64,000 nt of DNA from Rhizobium oryzicola (GCF_030504645.1 NZ_JAUKWQ010000008.1:1-64000), one strand, 5' to 3'; counted from the stretch's first letter, positions 52,140-61,496 are shown. Notes: generated by a model not told the origin, from the letters alone. Numbers and translations: made by a program.

Positions 52140-54710
52140 TCAGGCCGGCTTGGCATCCGGCTTTGGCTCCGTCTTCGGAGCAGAAGCCGGAGCTTCAGCG
52201 GCACGCTCCTTCGGCGTCTCCGGTTCACGCGGCACCAACATGGCGCGGATGGGCCCGCTGATATTCACATCCTGATGCGGATAGGGGATCTCGATCCCCT
52301 CCTCACGGAAGCGCTTGAGGATTTCAATGCGAACATTGTTACGCACGGTCATGCCGTCGCTCATATCCGCCAAGTGAAAGCGCATTTCGAAATCCAGCGA
52401 CGAGCCGCCGAAGCGCAGGAATTCCACATGCGGTTCAGGATTGCGCAAGACCTGCGGCACCTGATTGATGATGTCGAGCAGGAGATCCATCACGCGTTGC
52501 GGGTCGGAATCATAGCTGACGCTGACCTGCACCTCTGACCGCTGAATGCGGTTTCGGTGAGTCCAGTTGCCGACGGCAGCGTTGATCAGATCCGAATTCG
52601 GCACGATGATCGACTGCTTGCGGAAGGTCTCGATTTCGGTGGCGCGCACGGAAATGCGTTTCACGATACCTTCCGTAGCCCCCGTAACAACGTGATCTCC
52701 CACCTTGAAGGGCCGCTCCACCAGCAGGATCAGACCCGACACGAAGTTCGACACGATATTCTGTAGGCCAAAACCGATACCGACCGAGAGCGCGGATGCG
52801 ACAAGCGCCAGGCTGGAGAGGTTGATCCCGGCGGCAGAGACGCCAACCACGACAGCGAAACCCACACCGAGATAGCCGATGCCCGTTTTGACGGAGTTGC
52901 GCACGCCGGGGTCCACCTGGCTGCGGGCCATGACATTGCGATCGATCCAGCCTTGCGTCCACCGGGTTACGACATATCCGGCGAGGAAGAACAAGACGCC
53001 CACAAGGATTCCGACCAGCGAGATATTGATGTTGCCGATGGAGATTTGGGTGAACAGACGATAGGCGGCCGACTGGATATCCTGGATCTGAAAGCCCCAG
53101 GTGAGCAAAATCAATGGCACGCCGAAGATAAAGGCAACGGCGTAAATGCCGAGGCCTGCTGCAAGGCCGATCTGGTCCAGCGTCACTTCGCCGAGCTTGT
53201 GGCGCTCCACGAGGAAGCGCCCCGCCACGGTCTTGGCAAAGGCACCCTGTTTGCCGACTGACTTGCCCGATAGAATGCCAATATACATCGTGACGATGAC
53301 AGCACCCGTCAGCACGATCTGCGTCGAGAAGAAGCGCGCAAGCCCGACATAACCGGTCATGACAGCAAAGATCAGTGCAATACCCATCACGCGCAGCAGC
53401 GAGGGGAAGAAGCGCGGCCAGTGCCGGCCTGGCGCCTCAGGATCCTTGTTGTCATTCATCACCGGCTTCAGGAAGGAGATCGCGATCAGGATGCTGCCCT
53501 GCAGAACCGCAAGCGTAAGGCTTTTGACAATCGTGATCGAGACCGGCGAGTTCAGGGATTCGCTGATCCTGCCCAGCACGAAATCAAGACCATTCAAAAC
53601 AGCCAGCGACAGCACGAACCAGCGCAGTTCCTTTGCGCCCGAATTGGAAAGCCGCATCAATCTCCAGGCCGGATAGCGCGGAGACAGCAGAGCTTCTGTC
53701 AGTTTTTCAACGAAATAAACGAGCCAGATGAAGCCAAAAATGGCGCCCACTATAGGGGTCACATCGGGCCGCAATACGTTGAAGCTCAACAGGAAGAAGA
53801 AGGTCGTGATCAGGAAGGCCGTCAGCGAAAGGGTTTCGACGATCATCGACCAGAATGCATAAGACAGACGCGCTGTATAGAGCGGGTTTTCGTCGGCCAG
53901 GTTCCGCTTCATCAGGCGGCCGAAGAGGCGATGACCGCCCGCAAGGAAAAGAAGGCCGGATCCGACGGACAAAATGAGCGCCGCCAGAAGTGACAGTTTT
54001 TTGAACTTCCAAGCGAATTTTGCCCAGCCCGCAATGGTAATGCGGAATGCTTCCACTTCATCGAGAAACGCCTGTCCCGCATCGGCGAAGACAGCCGGGG
54101 AGAGTTCGGTGTGCTTCAAAAGCGTATCGCTGAAAAGTCTGCGACGCTTCTCGGTGATGTTGTTCGACAGAGTCTTGACCGCCGTGGACACCTGGCTGGC
54201 TTCGGTCACGCTCGCAGTAATGGCGGCCTTTTCACTCTGAAGCTTCTTGCGTTCCTCCGTCACCACCGTTGCCTCTGGTGGCTGGCCCTGCGCCGGCGGC
54301 TCCCCGATTTCCTTCAGTCGCGCCTGGATCTGTTCCACGCGCTGGCGCAGTTCCGCGATGGACTTGTCCACTTGCCCTGCGAGATCGTCCGCCTGCGCCT
54401 TCAGCTCGGCCAGCTGAAAATCCTCGGCATTGCTGGCATTCGCATTGGCCTGCATCCGGTCTAGCTGCTTGCGAACCTCCGTCAGCAGGGCCTGCGTTTT
54501 TTGCAGACCGCTCGCTTCCACGGTATCCGGTTGAGTATTCGCTACAGGTGCAGCGTTTGGCGCCGTCTGTTGTGCAAGGGAGGCCCCCGGGCCTCCAGCG
54601 ATTGACCAGAACGCAACCACAACAAATAACACCAGTGAACGGGCAACGCTTTTCAGCAAGACCTTCTCCAACCAATCGAACCTGTGAGCAGAATATTGGA
54701 AATACTCCAT
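52140..54710 (-). CDS. large mechanosensitive channel, MscS family with DUF3772
   Basis: An 856-residue MscS-like channel (MscK/MscM-size). A signal peptide (ending GASLAQ) leads to a periplasmic coiled-coil region with DUF3772 (about 50-240), about ten membrane helices, and the MscS pore and cytoplasmic domains near 590-830 (SVGIGFGLQNIVSNFVSGLILLVERPFKVGDHV). The C-terminal tail is rich in Ala, Pro and Glu. The start is uncertain: ATG 54710 is used, but TTG 54671 closer to the signal peptide is possible. It should relieve osmotic downshock. Confidence 0.9.
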   Translation of the reverse strand: MEYFQYSAHRFDWLEKVLLKSVARSLVLFVVVAFWSIAGGPGASLAQQTAPNAAPVANTQPDTVEASGLQKTQALLTEVRKQLDRMQANANASNAEDFQLAELKAQADDLAGQVDKSIAELRQRVEQIQARLKEIGEPPAQGQPPEATVVTEERKKLQSEKAAITASVTEASQVSTAVKTLSNNITEKRRRLFSDTLLKHTELSPAVFADAGQAFLDEVEAFRITIAGWAKFAWKFKKLSLLAALILSVGSGLLFLAGGHRLFGRLMKRNLADENPLYTARLSYAFWSMIVETLSLTAFLITTFFFLLSFNVLRPDVTPIVGAIFGFIWLVYFVEKLTEALLSPRYPAWRLMRLSNSGAKELRWFVLSLAVLNGLDFVLGRISESLNSPVSITIVKSLTLAVLQGSILIAISFLKPVMNDNKDPEAPGRHWPRFFPSLLRVMGIALIFAVMTGYVGLARFFSTQIVLTGAVIVTMYIGILSGKSVGKQGAFAKTVAGRFLVERHKLGEVTLDQIGLAAGLGIYAVAFIFGVPLILLTWGFQIQDIQSAAYRLFTQISIGNINISLVGILVGVLFFLAGYVVTRWTQGWIDRNVMARSQVDPGVRNSVKTGIGYLGVGFAVVVGVSAAGINLSSLALVASALSVGIGFGLQNIVSNFVSGLILLVERPFKVGDHVVTGATEGIVKRISVRATEIETFRKQSIIVPNSDLINAAVGNWTHRNRIQRSEVQVSVSYDSDPQRVMDLLLDIINQVPQVLRNPEPHVEFLRFGGSSLDFEMRFHLADMSDGMTVRNNVRIEILKRFREEGIEIPYPHQDVNISGPIRAMLVPREPETPKERAAEAPASAPKTEPKPDAKPA

Positions 54711-54865
54711 AGATGCGTCGCCTAGGAAAAGAAAGCGGCGGAGTTTGGTCGGCTTTAACGACAATGCGGCGGAGGTTTTCTACGGCTGCAGCATTTGCCG
54801 CCAATGGAACAATGGCGACGCTTGTGACGTTATCGGACCGAAACCATCGACAGGAGGGTAAGGCC

Positions 54866-55117
54866 ATGGAAAATGCAGGGATCGGCTGGCTCGCAGCCAT
54901 TATTATCGGCGGCATTGCAGGCTGGCTGGCGGAACAGTTCATGCGCAGCAATATGGGCGTTCTGATGAACATCCTGCTCGGCATTGTAGGCGCCATCGTC
55001 GCGAATGCCATCCTCGGTGTGTTCGGCGTCGTGCTGGGCGGCTGGCTCGGCTACCTGATCGCGGGCTTTATCGGCGCCTGTATCTTGATCGCTTTGGGTC
55101 GCGCGATCCGGCGCTAA
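54866..55117 (+). CDS. GlsB/YeaQ/YmgE family membrane protein
   Basis: An 83-residue inner-membrane protein of the transglycosylase-associated (GlsB/YeaQ) family, with three hydrophobic glycine-rich helices (WLAAIIIGGIAGWLAEQFM, ILLGIVGAIVANAILGVFG and LGYLIAGFIGACILIALG). Members are often general-stress proteins. CAGGAGG is upstream of ATG 54866. It is divergent from the MscS gene, which fits envelope stress, though no shared operator is visible. A strong terminator follows. Confidence 0.88.
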   Translation: MENAGIGWLAAIIIGGIAGWLAEQFMRSNMGVLMNILLGIVGAIVANAILGVFGVVLGGWLGYLIAGFIGACILIALGRAIRR

Positions 55118-55141
55118 CTGAGCATAATGACTTCATCGTAA

Positions 55142-55175
55142 AAGAGGATGGGGCGTCAGTTCGCCTCGTCCTTTT
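55142..55175. terminator. terminator between glsB-like and UPF0303 genes
   Basis: AAGAGGATGGGGCG, a TCAGTT loop and CGCCTCGTCCTTTT pair as a 14-bp stem with three G-T pairs, followed by T-rich sequence on the plus strand and preceded by AAA. It lies in the short gap between two convergent genes and can serve both. Confidence 0.75.
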
Positions 55176-55184
55176 CGTTTTCAC

Positions 55185-55682
55185 TCACCCCTCCGCAAGA
55201 GCGATTTCGCCCACATTATGCCCAAGCTGAATCGCCAGTGCTTCCACTACAAGATTGTGGTCGAGCCTCTGGGGCAGACCCGATACGGTAACGGCGCCGA
55301 TGCAGCCGACGCCCTTGACCACAATAGGGAAGCCACCGCCGTGGGCGGCATAGTCCGCCGTCGGCAATCCCCATTTCTCCTCAAGCGTCGTTCCTTGGAG
55401 CGATAATTCGAGACCAATCAGATAGCTCGGCCGCAGGAAGCGCAGCACGAGATTGCGCTTGCGACGAATCCAGTATTCGAAATCCGGCCGTGCATTTGGC
55501 AGCGCGGCAAAGAAGGCCTGCTGCCCGTTGATCTGGATGTCGATAGAGAGGGTCTGGCCTCGTTCTGAAGCAAGGTCACGCAGATGCCGCCCGACCGACC
55601 ATGCCGCATCTAGATCGAAACCTTCGAACTGAAGTGAACGCATCTGCGATTCAATTCGCTCAATATCCTGCTCAATTCCCAC
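55185..55682 (-). CDS. UPF0303 / HbpS-like (DUF336) protein
   Basis: A 165-residue protein of the UPF0303 family with the HbpS-like fold (ADYAAHGGGFPIVVKGVGCIGAVTVSGLPQRLDHNLVV at the C-terminal half). Related proteins bind haem or its breakdown products, but UPF0303 members are uncharacterised. The start is GTG 55682, directly downstream of a strong GGGAGGA site. A longer frame to 55724 has none. It is convergent with the GlsB-type gene. Confidence 0.85.
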   Translation of the reverse strand: MGIEQDIERIESQMRSLQFEGFDLDAAWSVGRHLRDLASERGQTLSIDIQINGQQAFFAALPNARPDFEYWIRRKRNLVLRFLRPSYLIGLELSLQGTTLEEKWGLPTADYAAHGGGFPIVVKGVGCIGAVTVSGLPQRLDHNLVVEALAIQLGHNVGEIALAEG

Positions 55683-55931
55683 GACAAATCCTCCCTGTCG
55701 ATCTGATAAAGAATCCGTTTCCATAACAATGTTGGCTGATCTTCACATGGCTCAACGGCCAATGAAAAGTCGAAGAACTTTTTTTGTGAGAGTGTTGGAG
55801 ACAGCATGTGTTATCCACAGCGGCAGTCAATCCCCTGCAATATAAGGCTTCCGCGGGCATGCTCCACAATGGCCTGGGAACTGAGACGTGGCATCAGGCA
55901 AAAAGATGCGAAACTTTTTTGAAAAGGGTGC

Positions 55932-55959
55932 TGGACAAGCCGCAACAACCCCTTTATAC
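55932..55959 (+). promoter_or_regulatory. candidate promoter of tRNA-Lys
   Basis: TGGACA (55932-55937), a 16-base spacer and TTATAC (55954-55959) lie 43 bases upstream of the tRNA. The -35 differs from TTGACA at one position and the -10 is weaker. The 55683-55931 stretch holds no gene. A lone DnaA-box-like TTATCCACA is at 55811-55819. Confidence 0.4.
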
Positions 55960-56001
55960 GCCCCCTCACACAAGCGGTGCAGCACACTGAACCGCTCGGA
56001 C

Positions 56002-56077
<76 letters not shown>

Positions 56078-56548
56078 AATTTCCTAAAGCAAACAAGAAG
56101 ATACGTTAATGCGCCGCTTAGGCGCAAAGCGGATGAAGACATCTTGCTCAACCGCGCATGTATCGGCACCCACCTATTCTGCCCATCGAAGTTTCGGACA
56201 CCGCGCGATTTGCATTGCGACGATACCAACCCCGATCAGATGCAAACAGCCATAAGAAATGTCCGCACCTGTAATGGACGCAGCCTGGCTTCTCAGAGAG
56301 CCTGAGAGCTGGAGGCAAAGCGAGATCTCAGTCGCGACGTCGCGAGGGCAGCACGCGCTACCCGTCCCAACCAGTCAATGATGGTGAAACCTTGTGTGGG
56401 TGACGGACTGCACGCTGCCTGCGAAGCTGCAATCATCGTCAAATATCACGGCGCGGAATCCTGCGAGCGAACACTCTTTCTTGCAAAGCGCCTCTTGCGC
56501 AAATCCGCACGAAATCCGATTTAGAGCGCGACACACGGAGATGATAAA
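56078..56548. other. intergenic region after tRNA-Lys
   Basis: About 470 bases with no convincing gene. A TGCGCC-GCTTA-GGCGCA hairpin at 56110-56126 could mark the tRNA transcript end but lacks a T-run. A 14-bp perfect palindrome, TCGCGACGTCGCGA, is at 56332-56345. No integrase or att-like duplication of the tRNA 3' end is seen. Confidence 0.5.
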
Positions 56549-56725
56549 ATGAAAAAGTCGGTAGCAACACTTTTTGCCATGGCCACGCTCGCACTTGTCA
56601 CCTCTGGCTGCGCAAGCACGGGTGACCCGCATGTCTATCAGGGTGGTCCGGTGGGGGGCATGGTGCAGCAGCACGGCGGCGAAAATCCGACCCCAATTAT
56701 CTTTCCACGCTCACAGGCTTACTGA
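56549..56725 (+). CDS. small lipoprotein
   Basis: A 58-residue protein with a signal peptide (MKKSVATLFAMATLALVTSG) and a probable lipidated Cys at 21. The box reads VTSGC, with Thr rather than Leu at -3, so lipidation is likely but not certain. The mature part is short and polar (STGDPHVYQGGPVGGMVQQ). GGAG lies 8 bases upstream of the ATG. Function is unknown; rhizobia carry many such small envelope lipoproteins. Confidence 0.7.
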   Translation: MKKSVATLFAMATLALVTSGCASTGDPHVYQGGPVGGMVQQHGGENPTPIIFPRSQAY

Positions 56726-56783
56726 TAGCGTTGCATGAGAAGGCGTTGCGAGTCTAAGGCTGGCAACGCCTAACGCTTGACAA

Positions 56784-57044
56784 TCACGCCGAGGCGTCGA
56801 GCGCCTGCTCTTCTTCATTTGCAAACATGGACTGCAGCTCGTTCTGTACGGCTGCCATGAACAGAGCCGCCTGATGTGAAACATCTTCAGGTGCTGCACC
56901 CTGACGGACAAGATTGGCGGCGAAGTCACGCATGGTAGCCCGCCAAAACTGGTTCGCCTCTTCTCCGTGAACCTTCTGCAGAACCTCGGCGCACCGCCGG
57001 ATTTCGGCTATTCTCCTGTCGGCCGGGAAATGTGCGAGCGCCAT
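56784..57044 (-). CDS. small DUF6074-like protein
   Basis: An 86-residue soluble, mostly helical protein. The opening MALAHFPADRRIAEIRRCAEVLQKVHGEEANQFWR matches the small DUF6074-type proteins common in Rhizobiaceae, whose function is unknown. A good CAGGAGAT site precedes the ATG. The gene stands alone, convergent with the lipoprotein gene. Confidence 0.7.
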   Translation of the reverse strand: MALAHFPADRRIAEIRRCAEVLQKVHGEEANQFWRATMRDFAANLVRQGAAPEDVSHQAALFMAAVQNELQSMFANEEEQALDASA

Positions 57045-57183
57045 GGTATCTCCTGAAACAAATCACGCGAATCACAAACATGAGCCGCAAGAATCGCCTG
57101 AAGTGGTTCTCAAATTCTAAACGGCCAATCGCATATTTGCTCCAGTCCCGGCTTGATACGGATTGCCGCAGGCGCTGATCGCA

Positions 57184-57543
57184 TTAGAGCCTATCAGGGC
57201 TCAATGGAATCGTTCTGCCGGAAGCATTTTTGTCAGGATCAAGGCTTTCGGCGAAGTGCATACCTCCTGGTACGGTCGAGACGAAAGCCGAAGATAATGG
57301 CGGAAAATGATCCGGCCCCTCGGTTACGCCGCTTCGCCGATGCGAAGCGAAAAGCGTAACCGACGAATTTGATGCTTGCCGGATGCCAAAGGCAATCCGG
57401 CCCTTCGGGTTGGCTCAGGCGAGGTCATCTGCTTTGTCGAGCGGCTTGGCCGTATGCGTTAGCTACGACACGCGCCGCTCTCCTCGCATATGATCCCGCC
57501 TGAGCCAACAGAACTGTTTCCATTTAACCCTGATAGGCTCTAA
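57184..57543. mobile_element. 360-bp MITE-like structured element
   Basis: Terminal arms 57184-57217 and 57509-57543 pair over about 29 positions, with a perfect outer 16 bp (TTAGAGCCTATCAGGG). Inside are nested perfect arms: GGCTTTCG (57243-57250/57282-57289), an 18-bp stem at 57320-57363, GCCGGATGCC at 57378-57401, TTGGCTCAGGCG (57410-57421/57497-57508) and GAGCGGC (57439-57445/57474-57480). There is no credible ORF. TA next to each terminus would fit IS630/Tc1-type mobilisation. It could equally be a structured RNA. The right arm provides the stop of the gene at 57540. Confidence 0.65.
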
Positions 57544-58193
57544 CACCAGGGCTTGCTAGCCTCAGAGATCGGACGCGCCAAACCTTCGCGAATAAGTTCC
57601 GCTCCAATTGAACGCCCATTGCGCATGACAACGCGCAGGCGTTTGCCATCCTTGTCGGAATCGCGGTTGGGCCAATCCACCAGCTCAAAGCTTCCTTGGT
57701 TCAGCAGTTCACGCAGACGCACCTTTGCCGCAAATCCACGTTCCCGCTCCGCCGGGCATTTCGCGCTTTCGCTCATGGGAACGGAGATATCGGCAAGACG
57801 GATGGGCTGCTTCTTGTGCCAGAACAGGTTGCCTTCGACCACACAGTTATCGAGGCCTGAGCGACCGCAATAATAGAAAGTACCGGAATAGCTTTTTCCA
57901 ATCAGGTCGTCGCCGACGGCTTTCGCCATAGGCGGCTCGGGGCGTGGGGTAGGATGGACAGCGGCACTTGTGGAATTTTCCTTATCAGATCCAGTGAGCG
58001 ACTGGATCGAAGGCAACTCCCCTACGCCTTTGTTCAATGTCTGCCGGATAAAGGTGGAATGGTCATAGGCCGCGATAGCAGCGGATACACCGCCGAGCGC
58101 AAGAACCCAGGGGATTAGCCCGCCTCTGGACGCGCTCTTCTTTGCTTTACGGGGACGTCGCCCCTTGGCTGATGCTGCGGATGCCATGGCCAC
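57540..58193 (-). CDS. membrane-anchored thermonuclease-like protein
   Basis: A 217-residue protein with a basic cytoplasmic N-terminus, one membrane helix (about 25-43) and a C-terminal SNase-like fold (about 100-217: IRLADISVP, CPAERERGFAAKVRLRELL, DKDGKRLRVVM and LIREGLARP). The catalytic loop is altered: the usual DGDT is EGNLFW and the SNase Glu after IRLADI is not evident, so activity is doubtful. Its TAG stop lies inside the terminal arm of the 360-bp element, so the C-terminus (SKPWC) may have been cut or fixed by that insertion. Confidence 0.75.
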   Translation of the reverse strand: MAMASAASAKGRRPRKAKKSASRGGLIPWVLALGGVSAAIAAYDHSTFIRQTLNKGVGELPSIQSLTGSDKENSTSAAVHPTPRPEPPMAKAVGDDLIGKSYSGTFYYCGRSGLDNCVVEGNLFWHKKQPIRLADISVPMSESAKCPAERERGFAAKVRLRELLNQGSFELVDWPNRDSDKDGKRLRVVMRNGRSIGAELIREGLARPISEASKPWC

Positions 58194-58278
58194 CTCACTT
58201 GTTGATGGCCATCATCCAGAGTCGTGGTTTCCAAATTATTGCTGAGAGACACGCGCTGTGTCTTTCCACAACAGAAGA

Positions 58279-58989
58279 TTACATCTGTGCCTGCTGATTG
58301 TGAATATCCGGGTTCCGGATCTCATCCCGGGCGGCGGTATCACCGGCGTAGGGCGACTGGCATGTCCGGCGCGGACCCGAATAGGGCTGGTACGTATTGT
58401 CCTCGGCGCGATAGGAGCTGTATCGTGCACCGCACCAGGCAACGTGTTCGCTCAGCAAGGCCCCAGGCGACGTTGTTGCGGCTGGAATGGCAGCATCCAG
58501 CCGATCATCCGCTTGCGCCTCGCCAGCCGTCGCAACAGAGGTCGACGGCGTTTCATCCGGAGACTGACAGATCCGGCGGGCGCCTCCGAAAGGCTGATAC
58601 GTGTTATCCTCGACCTGATAGGAGCGATAGCGTGCCGCACACCAGGCAATATGCGCCCGCGTCAGACCTTCATCTGTAGGAGCAGACGCCGCAACCTCGA
58701 CCGATGGATTTGCATCCTGCGAGATGCTTTTAACCGGCGTGACTTGGTGGTCGGCATTCACAGATGCAACGGCGGTGTCCTGATCTGGCAGGATTTCATC
58801 TGCTCGCGGAAAGGCTTGCGCCATCCGATTGATGCGAATTGGCTCGTCCGTCCAGAGGGGTGGATCGTTCAAATGCGCGAACTGGTGGGTACTGGGCTGA
58901 GCAACGAGCGCATTGGCCAGAGGCAGCCCGATCACCACGAGAAGCGAAACGCCGAGGATTGCGACGAAAAGGGAAAGGATCGGTTTCAA
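58279..58989 (-). CDS. BA14K-family protein with two repeats
   Basis: A 236-residue envelope protein. An N-terminal hydrophobic anchor ([21 protein letters not shown]) is followed by a low-complexity region and two BA14K units: [20 protein letters not shown] and [20 protein letters not shown], each ending R-x-CQSP. BA14K was described as a Brucella immunoreactive protein with lectin-like properties. Most homologues have one unit. The start is TTG 58989, supported by GGAG 7 bases upstream. Confidence 0.8.
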   Translation of the reverse strand: MKPILSLFVAILGVSLLVVIGLPLANALVAQPSTHQFAHLNDPPLWTDEPIRINRMAQAFPRADEILPDQDTAVASVNADHQVTPVKSISQDANPSVEVAASAPTDEGLTRAHIAWCAARYRSYQVEDNTYQPFGGARRICQSPDETPSTSVATAGEAQADDRLDAAIPAATTSPGALLSEHVAWCGARYSSYRAEDNTYQPYSGPRRTCQSPYAGDTAARDEIRNPDIHNQQAQM

Positions 58990-59158
58990 GCAACAATCTC
59001 CGGTCTTCGATTGATGCCGCACTAATGAACGAAGCGGAAACCAGTTCCGACAGAAGTGGCAATTGCACTACAATTTTTGAGGGGCATTCAGCAGACACTA
59101 ACCTATGAATGTCACGGTTAGCCGCCGGTTCGCAGGGGGCGAGCCAACAGGAAAATCT

Positions 59159-61036
59159 ATGCCGGTGAAACGCAGCTTTCTTTCGCGCACTCTGCTTGCT
59201 TTGCTCTGCGGCATCGCGGCCTTCATCGCGCTTGGTATCTGGGGCGAGTACGCAACCTTAAAAGCCAATTACCAGAAGCTAGAATCTCATCTGCTTCAGA
59301 CGGCGCAAGCCGTAGGGCAGCACGTCGATGACAGCGTCGAACTGGCCGAACTGGCTATCGCGACAATTGAAGCGGAGATCGATGAAAACCGAAATGGCGA
59401 GGACAGACTCGTTGAACTCCGCAAGGTCATGCGCCAACAGCAGCAATGGGCAGATCGCCTGGAGGGCATCGTATATATCGATAAGATGGGCGGCATTGTC
59501 GTTGCATCAACCTCGCCCAAAATCTCGGCCATCAACGTTTCGGATCGTGATTACTTCATTCACCACAAGAACTCTGTCTCACTGGGAACCTATATCGGTC
59601 CGCCGATCCGCAACCGCGTGAATGGAGAATGGGCGATCAGCGTTTCCCGCCGCATCAATGGACCCAATGGCAGCTTTGAGGGCGTGGTTCTGGCAAGCAT
59701 CAAGCTCGGTCATCTCCTGGAGTTCTTTAGTCGCTTCGATGTTGGGGCGGACGGAAGTATACTTCTCGCGCGCGGCGACGGCCTGGTTCTGGCGCGCCTT
59801 CCGTTCCCGGAAAAAGTTCTCGGCAACCGCATGCCGGCGGATGATCCCTTCGTCAAAATTCTTCAAGATCCCGATCCGCATGCCCAGCGTTTCCTTTCGA
59901 AGGTGGACGGGACGGTCAGATTGGCGGCCTCCTACCAAAGCCCGCGATCAGGCGTTCTGATCGCGGCCTCGGCCTCTGAATGGGAGATGATTGCCGACTG
60001 GATGGCGCGGGCCAAATGGCGCTGGATGTTTGGTATCTTCATGGTGGCGCTGGCATGCATCCTGACCATCCGCTGGCGCACTCAGGCTGAGTTGCGTGCC
60101 GAAAGCGAAGCCAAGCTCCATCAGCGCGACGAAGAGTTCCAGCTAATTGCGGAAGCCTCGGCAGACCTGATCGAGAAGCTATCAATGGATGGCACACGCC
60201 AATACGTGTCCTCCTCCGCCCAAAGGATACTCGGTCGAAACCCGGAGGACCTGGTTGGAACCAACATCTTTAAAGAGATCGAAAGCGCACAGGCGCGACA
60301 TGCGGCCGAAATCTGGAAAAAGCTCGAAGCCGGCGAGGCGGTGTCACGCGTGCAGTATTCTATGGAGCGTCTGGACGGAAAGGTGTTGTGGCTCGACACG
60401 TCCATAAGCCCTCTGAAGGACCCCAAAGGAAACGTCAGCGGCTTCGTTGCCATTACGCGCGACGTAACGCGCCAGAAGGCCATGCAGGACGAATTGGACA
60501 TTCTTGCCAATACCGACGCCCTCACCGGTCTCGCCAACCGTCGCGCATTCGACATCCGGTTCGAGAGCTTGTTCCGCGAGGCTGAAGAAGAAGCAAAACC
60601 ACTGTCACTGTTGATGATCGATGCGGACTGCTTCAAGCAGTACAACGACAGCTATGGCCATTCAGCGGGCGACGATTGCCTTAAGGCCATCGCGGCGGCA
60701 GTCTCAGGCTCCCTACGGGCTACCGATCTGGCCGCGCGCTATGGCGGTGAAGAGATCGCCATTCTGCTTCCGGGCACAGGCGAGGCCAGCGCTGCACTGG
60801 TGGCAGAGAAGATCCGGCGCAGGATCGAGCGACTGGGGATCCGGCACGAAGCCAACCGCCCTTGGGGCCGCGTGACTATCAGCATAGGCATCGGCAGTTT
60901 CGAGGGTCAGGCACTCGATCCGCCGCTTTTGTTCGCGAAGGCAGACAGCGCACTCTACGAAGCGAAAAGAAGAGGGCGCAACCGAACCTTGCTTGCCTCT
61001 ACGCTATCAGCCGACAGCTTTGCCTCGACCGGCTGA
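59159..61036 (+). CDS. dCache-PAS-GGDEF diguanylate cyclase
   Basis: About 625 residues. A first helix (about 12-28), an extracytoplasmic Cache-type sensor (about 30-270, with SDRDYFIHHKNSVSLGTYIG), a second helix (about 285), a PAS domain (about 325-445) and a C-terminal GGDEF. The active motif reads RYGGEEIA, with Ile in place of Phe. The RATD five residues before it is an intact product-inhibition site. ATG 59159 follows AGGAAA; ATG 59105 would add 18 residues. It probably senses a small extracellular ligand and makes cyclic di-GMP. Confidence 0.9.
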   Translation: MPVKRSFLSRTLLALLCGIAAFIALGIWGEYATLKANYQKLESHLLQTAQAVGQHVDDSVELAELAIATIEAEIDENRNGEDRLVELRKVMRQQQQWADRLEGIVYIDKMGGIVVASTSPKISAINVSDRDYFIHHKNSVSLGTYIGPPIRNRVNGEWAISVSRRINGPNGSFEGVVLASIKLGHLLEFFSRFDVGADGSILLARGDGLVLARLPFPEKVLGNRMPADDPFVKILQDPDPHAQRFLSKVDGTVRLAASYQSPRSGVLIAASASEWEMIADWMARAKWRWMFGIFMVALACILTIRWRTQAELRAESEAKLHQRDEEFQLIAEASADLIEKLSMDGTRQYVSSSAQRILGRNPEDLVGTNIFKEIESAQARHAAEIWKKLEAGEAVSRVQYSMERLDGKVLWLDTSISPLKDPKGNVSGFVAITRDVTRQKAMQDELDILANTDALTGLANRRAFDIRFESLFREAEEEAKPLSLLMIDADCFKQYNDSYGHSAGDDCLKAIAAAVSGSLRATDLAARYGGEEIAILLPGTGEASAALVAEKIRRRIERLGIRHEANRPWGRVTISIGIGSFEGQALDPPLLFAKADSALYEAKRRGRNRTLLASTLSADSFASTG

Positions 61037-61113
61037 CACTGGAACCATCCCACCGATCGATTGTTTTGCCTGATCTAAGGCGCGGCAAGCGCCCGATGAA
61101 CAGGAGGCAGAAC

Positions 61114-61335
61114 ATGGAAAGACATCCCTGGAGAGACCCCGTCAAAGTCGGCACCTTCGCCGTAACTGGGCCCAAGGAAGCGCTGGACTTTCTCGATCAT
61201 CGCTGGCCACGTATAAAAGGCCCGCGCTTCGTGCAGGCACACCACACCTGTCTGGCGGCCCATGACGGACGTGTTGCCCCGGAAGAGGCACGAGCCTGTT
61301 TTGAAGAGGCTCTGCACGAAGCGCAGATTCATTAA
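61114..61335 (+). CDS. DUF982 small protein
   Basis: A 73-residue protein of the DUF982 family, common in Rhizobiales and of unknown function. WRDPVKVGTFAVTGPKEALDFLDHRWP opens the domain, and CLAAHDGRVAPEEARACFEEALHEA ends it. AGGAGG lies just upstream of ATG 61114. It lies 77 bases after the cyclase gene and may be co-transcribed or separate. A TGCGCGC/GCGCGCA hairpin (61361-61384) follows. Confidence 0.8.
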   Translation: MERHPWRDPVKVGTFAVTGPKEALDFLDHRWPRIKGPRFVQAHHTCLAAHDGRVAPEEARACFEEALHEAQIH

Positions 61336-61496
61336 TCTAGATAATTCAAAATGTTAACGGTGCGCGCGGGTTGAATTGCGCGCATCCGAAGGTCGGAAAG
61401 AATGACATAGAGCCCGCCGACTATAAGACAACGTGCGCGGGAACCACGCTGTTAGCAGGGCGTTAGGGTGCACCAGATCGAACTGAGGCAGCACCC

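Noticed and set aside
55811..55819. DnaA-box consensus TTATCCACA, possible origin
   Set aside because: Only one box is seen, with no AT-rich unwinding region, box cluster or origin-linked genes.
57153..57359. 68-codon frame within the 360-bp element
   Set aside because: It crosses the element boundary and hairpin arms, and its composition reflects the inverted repeats.
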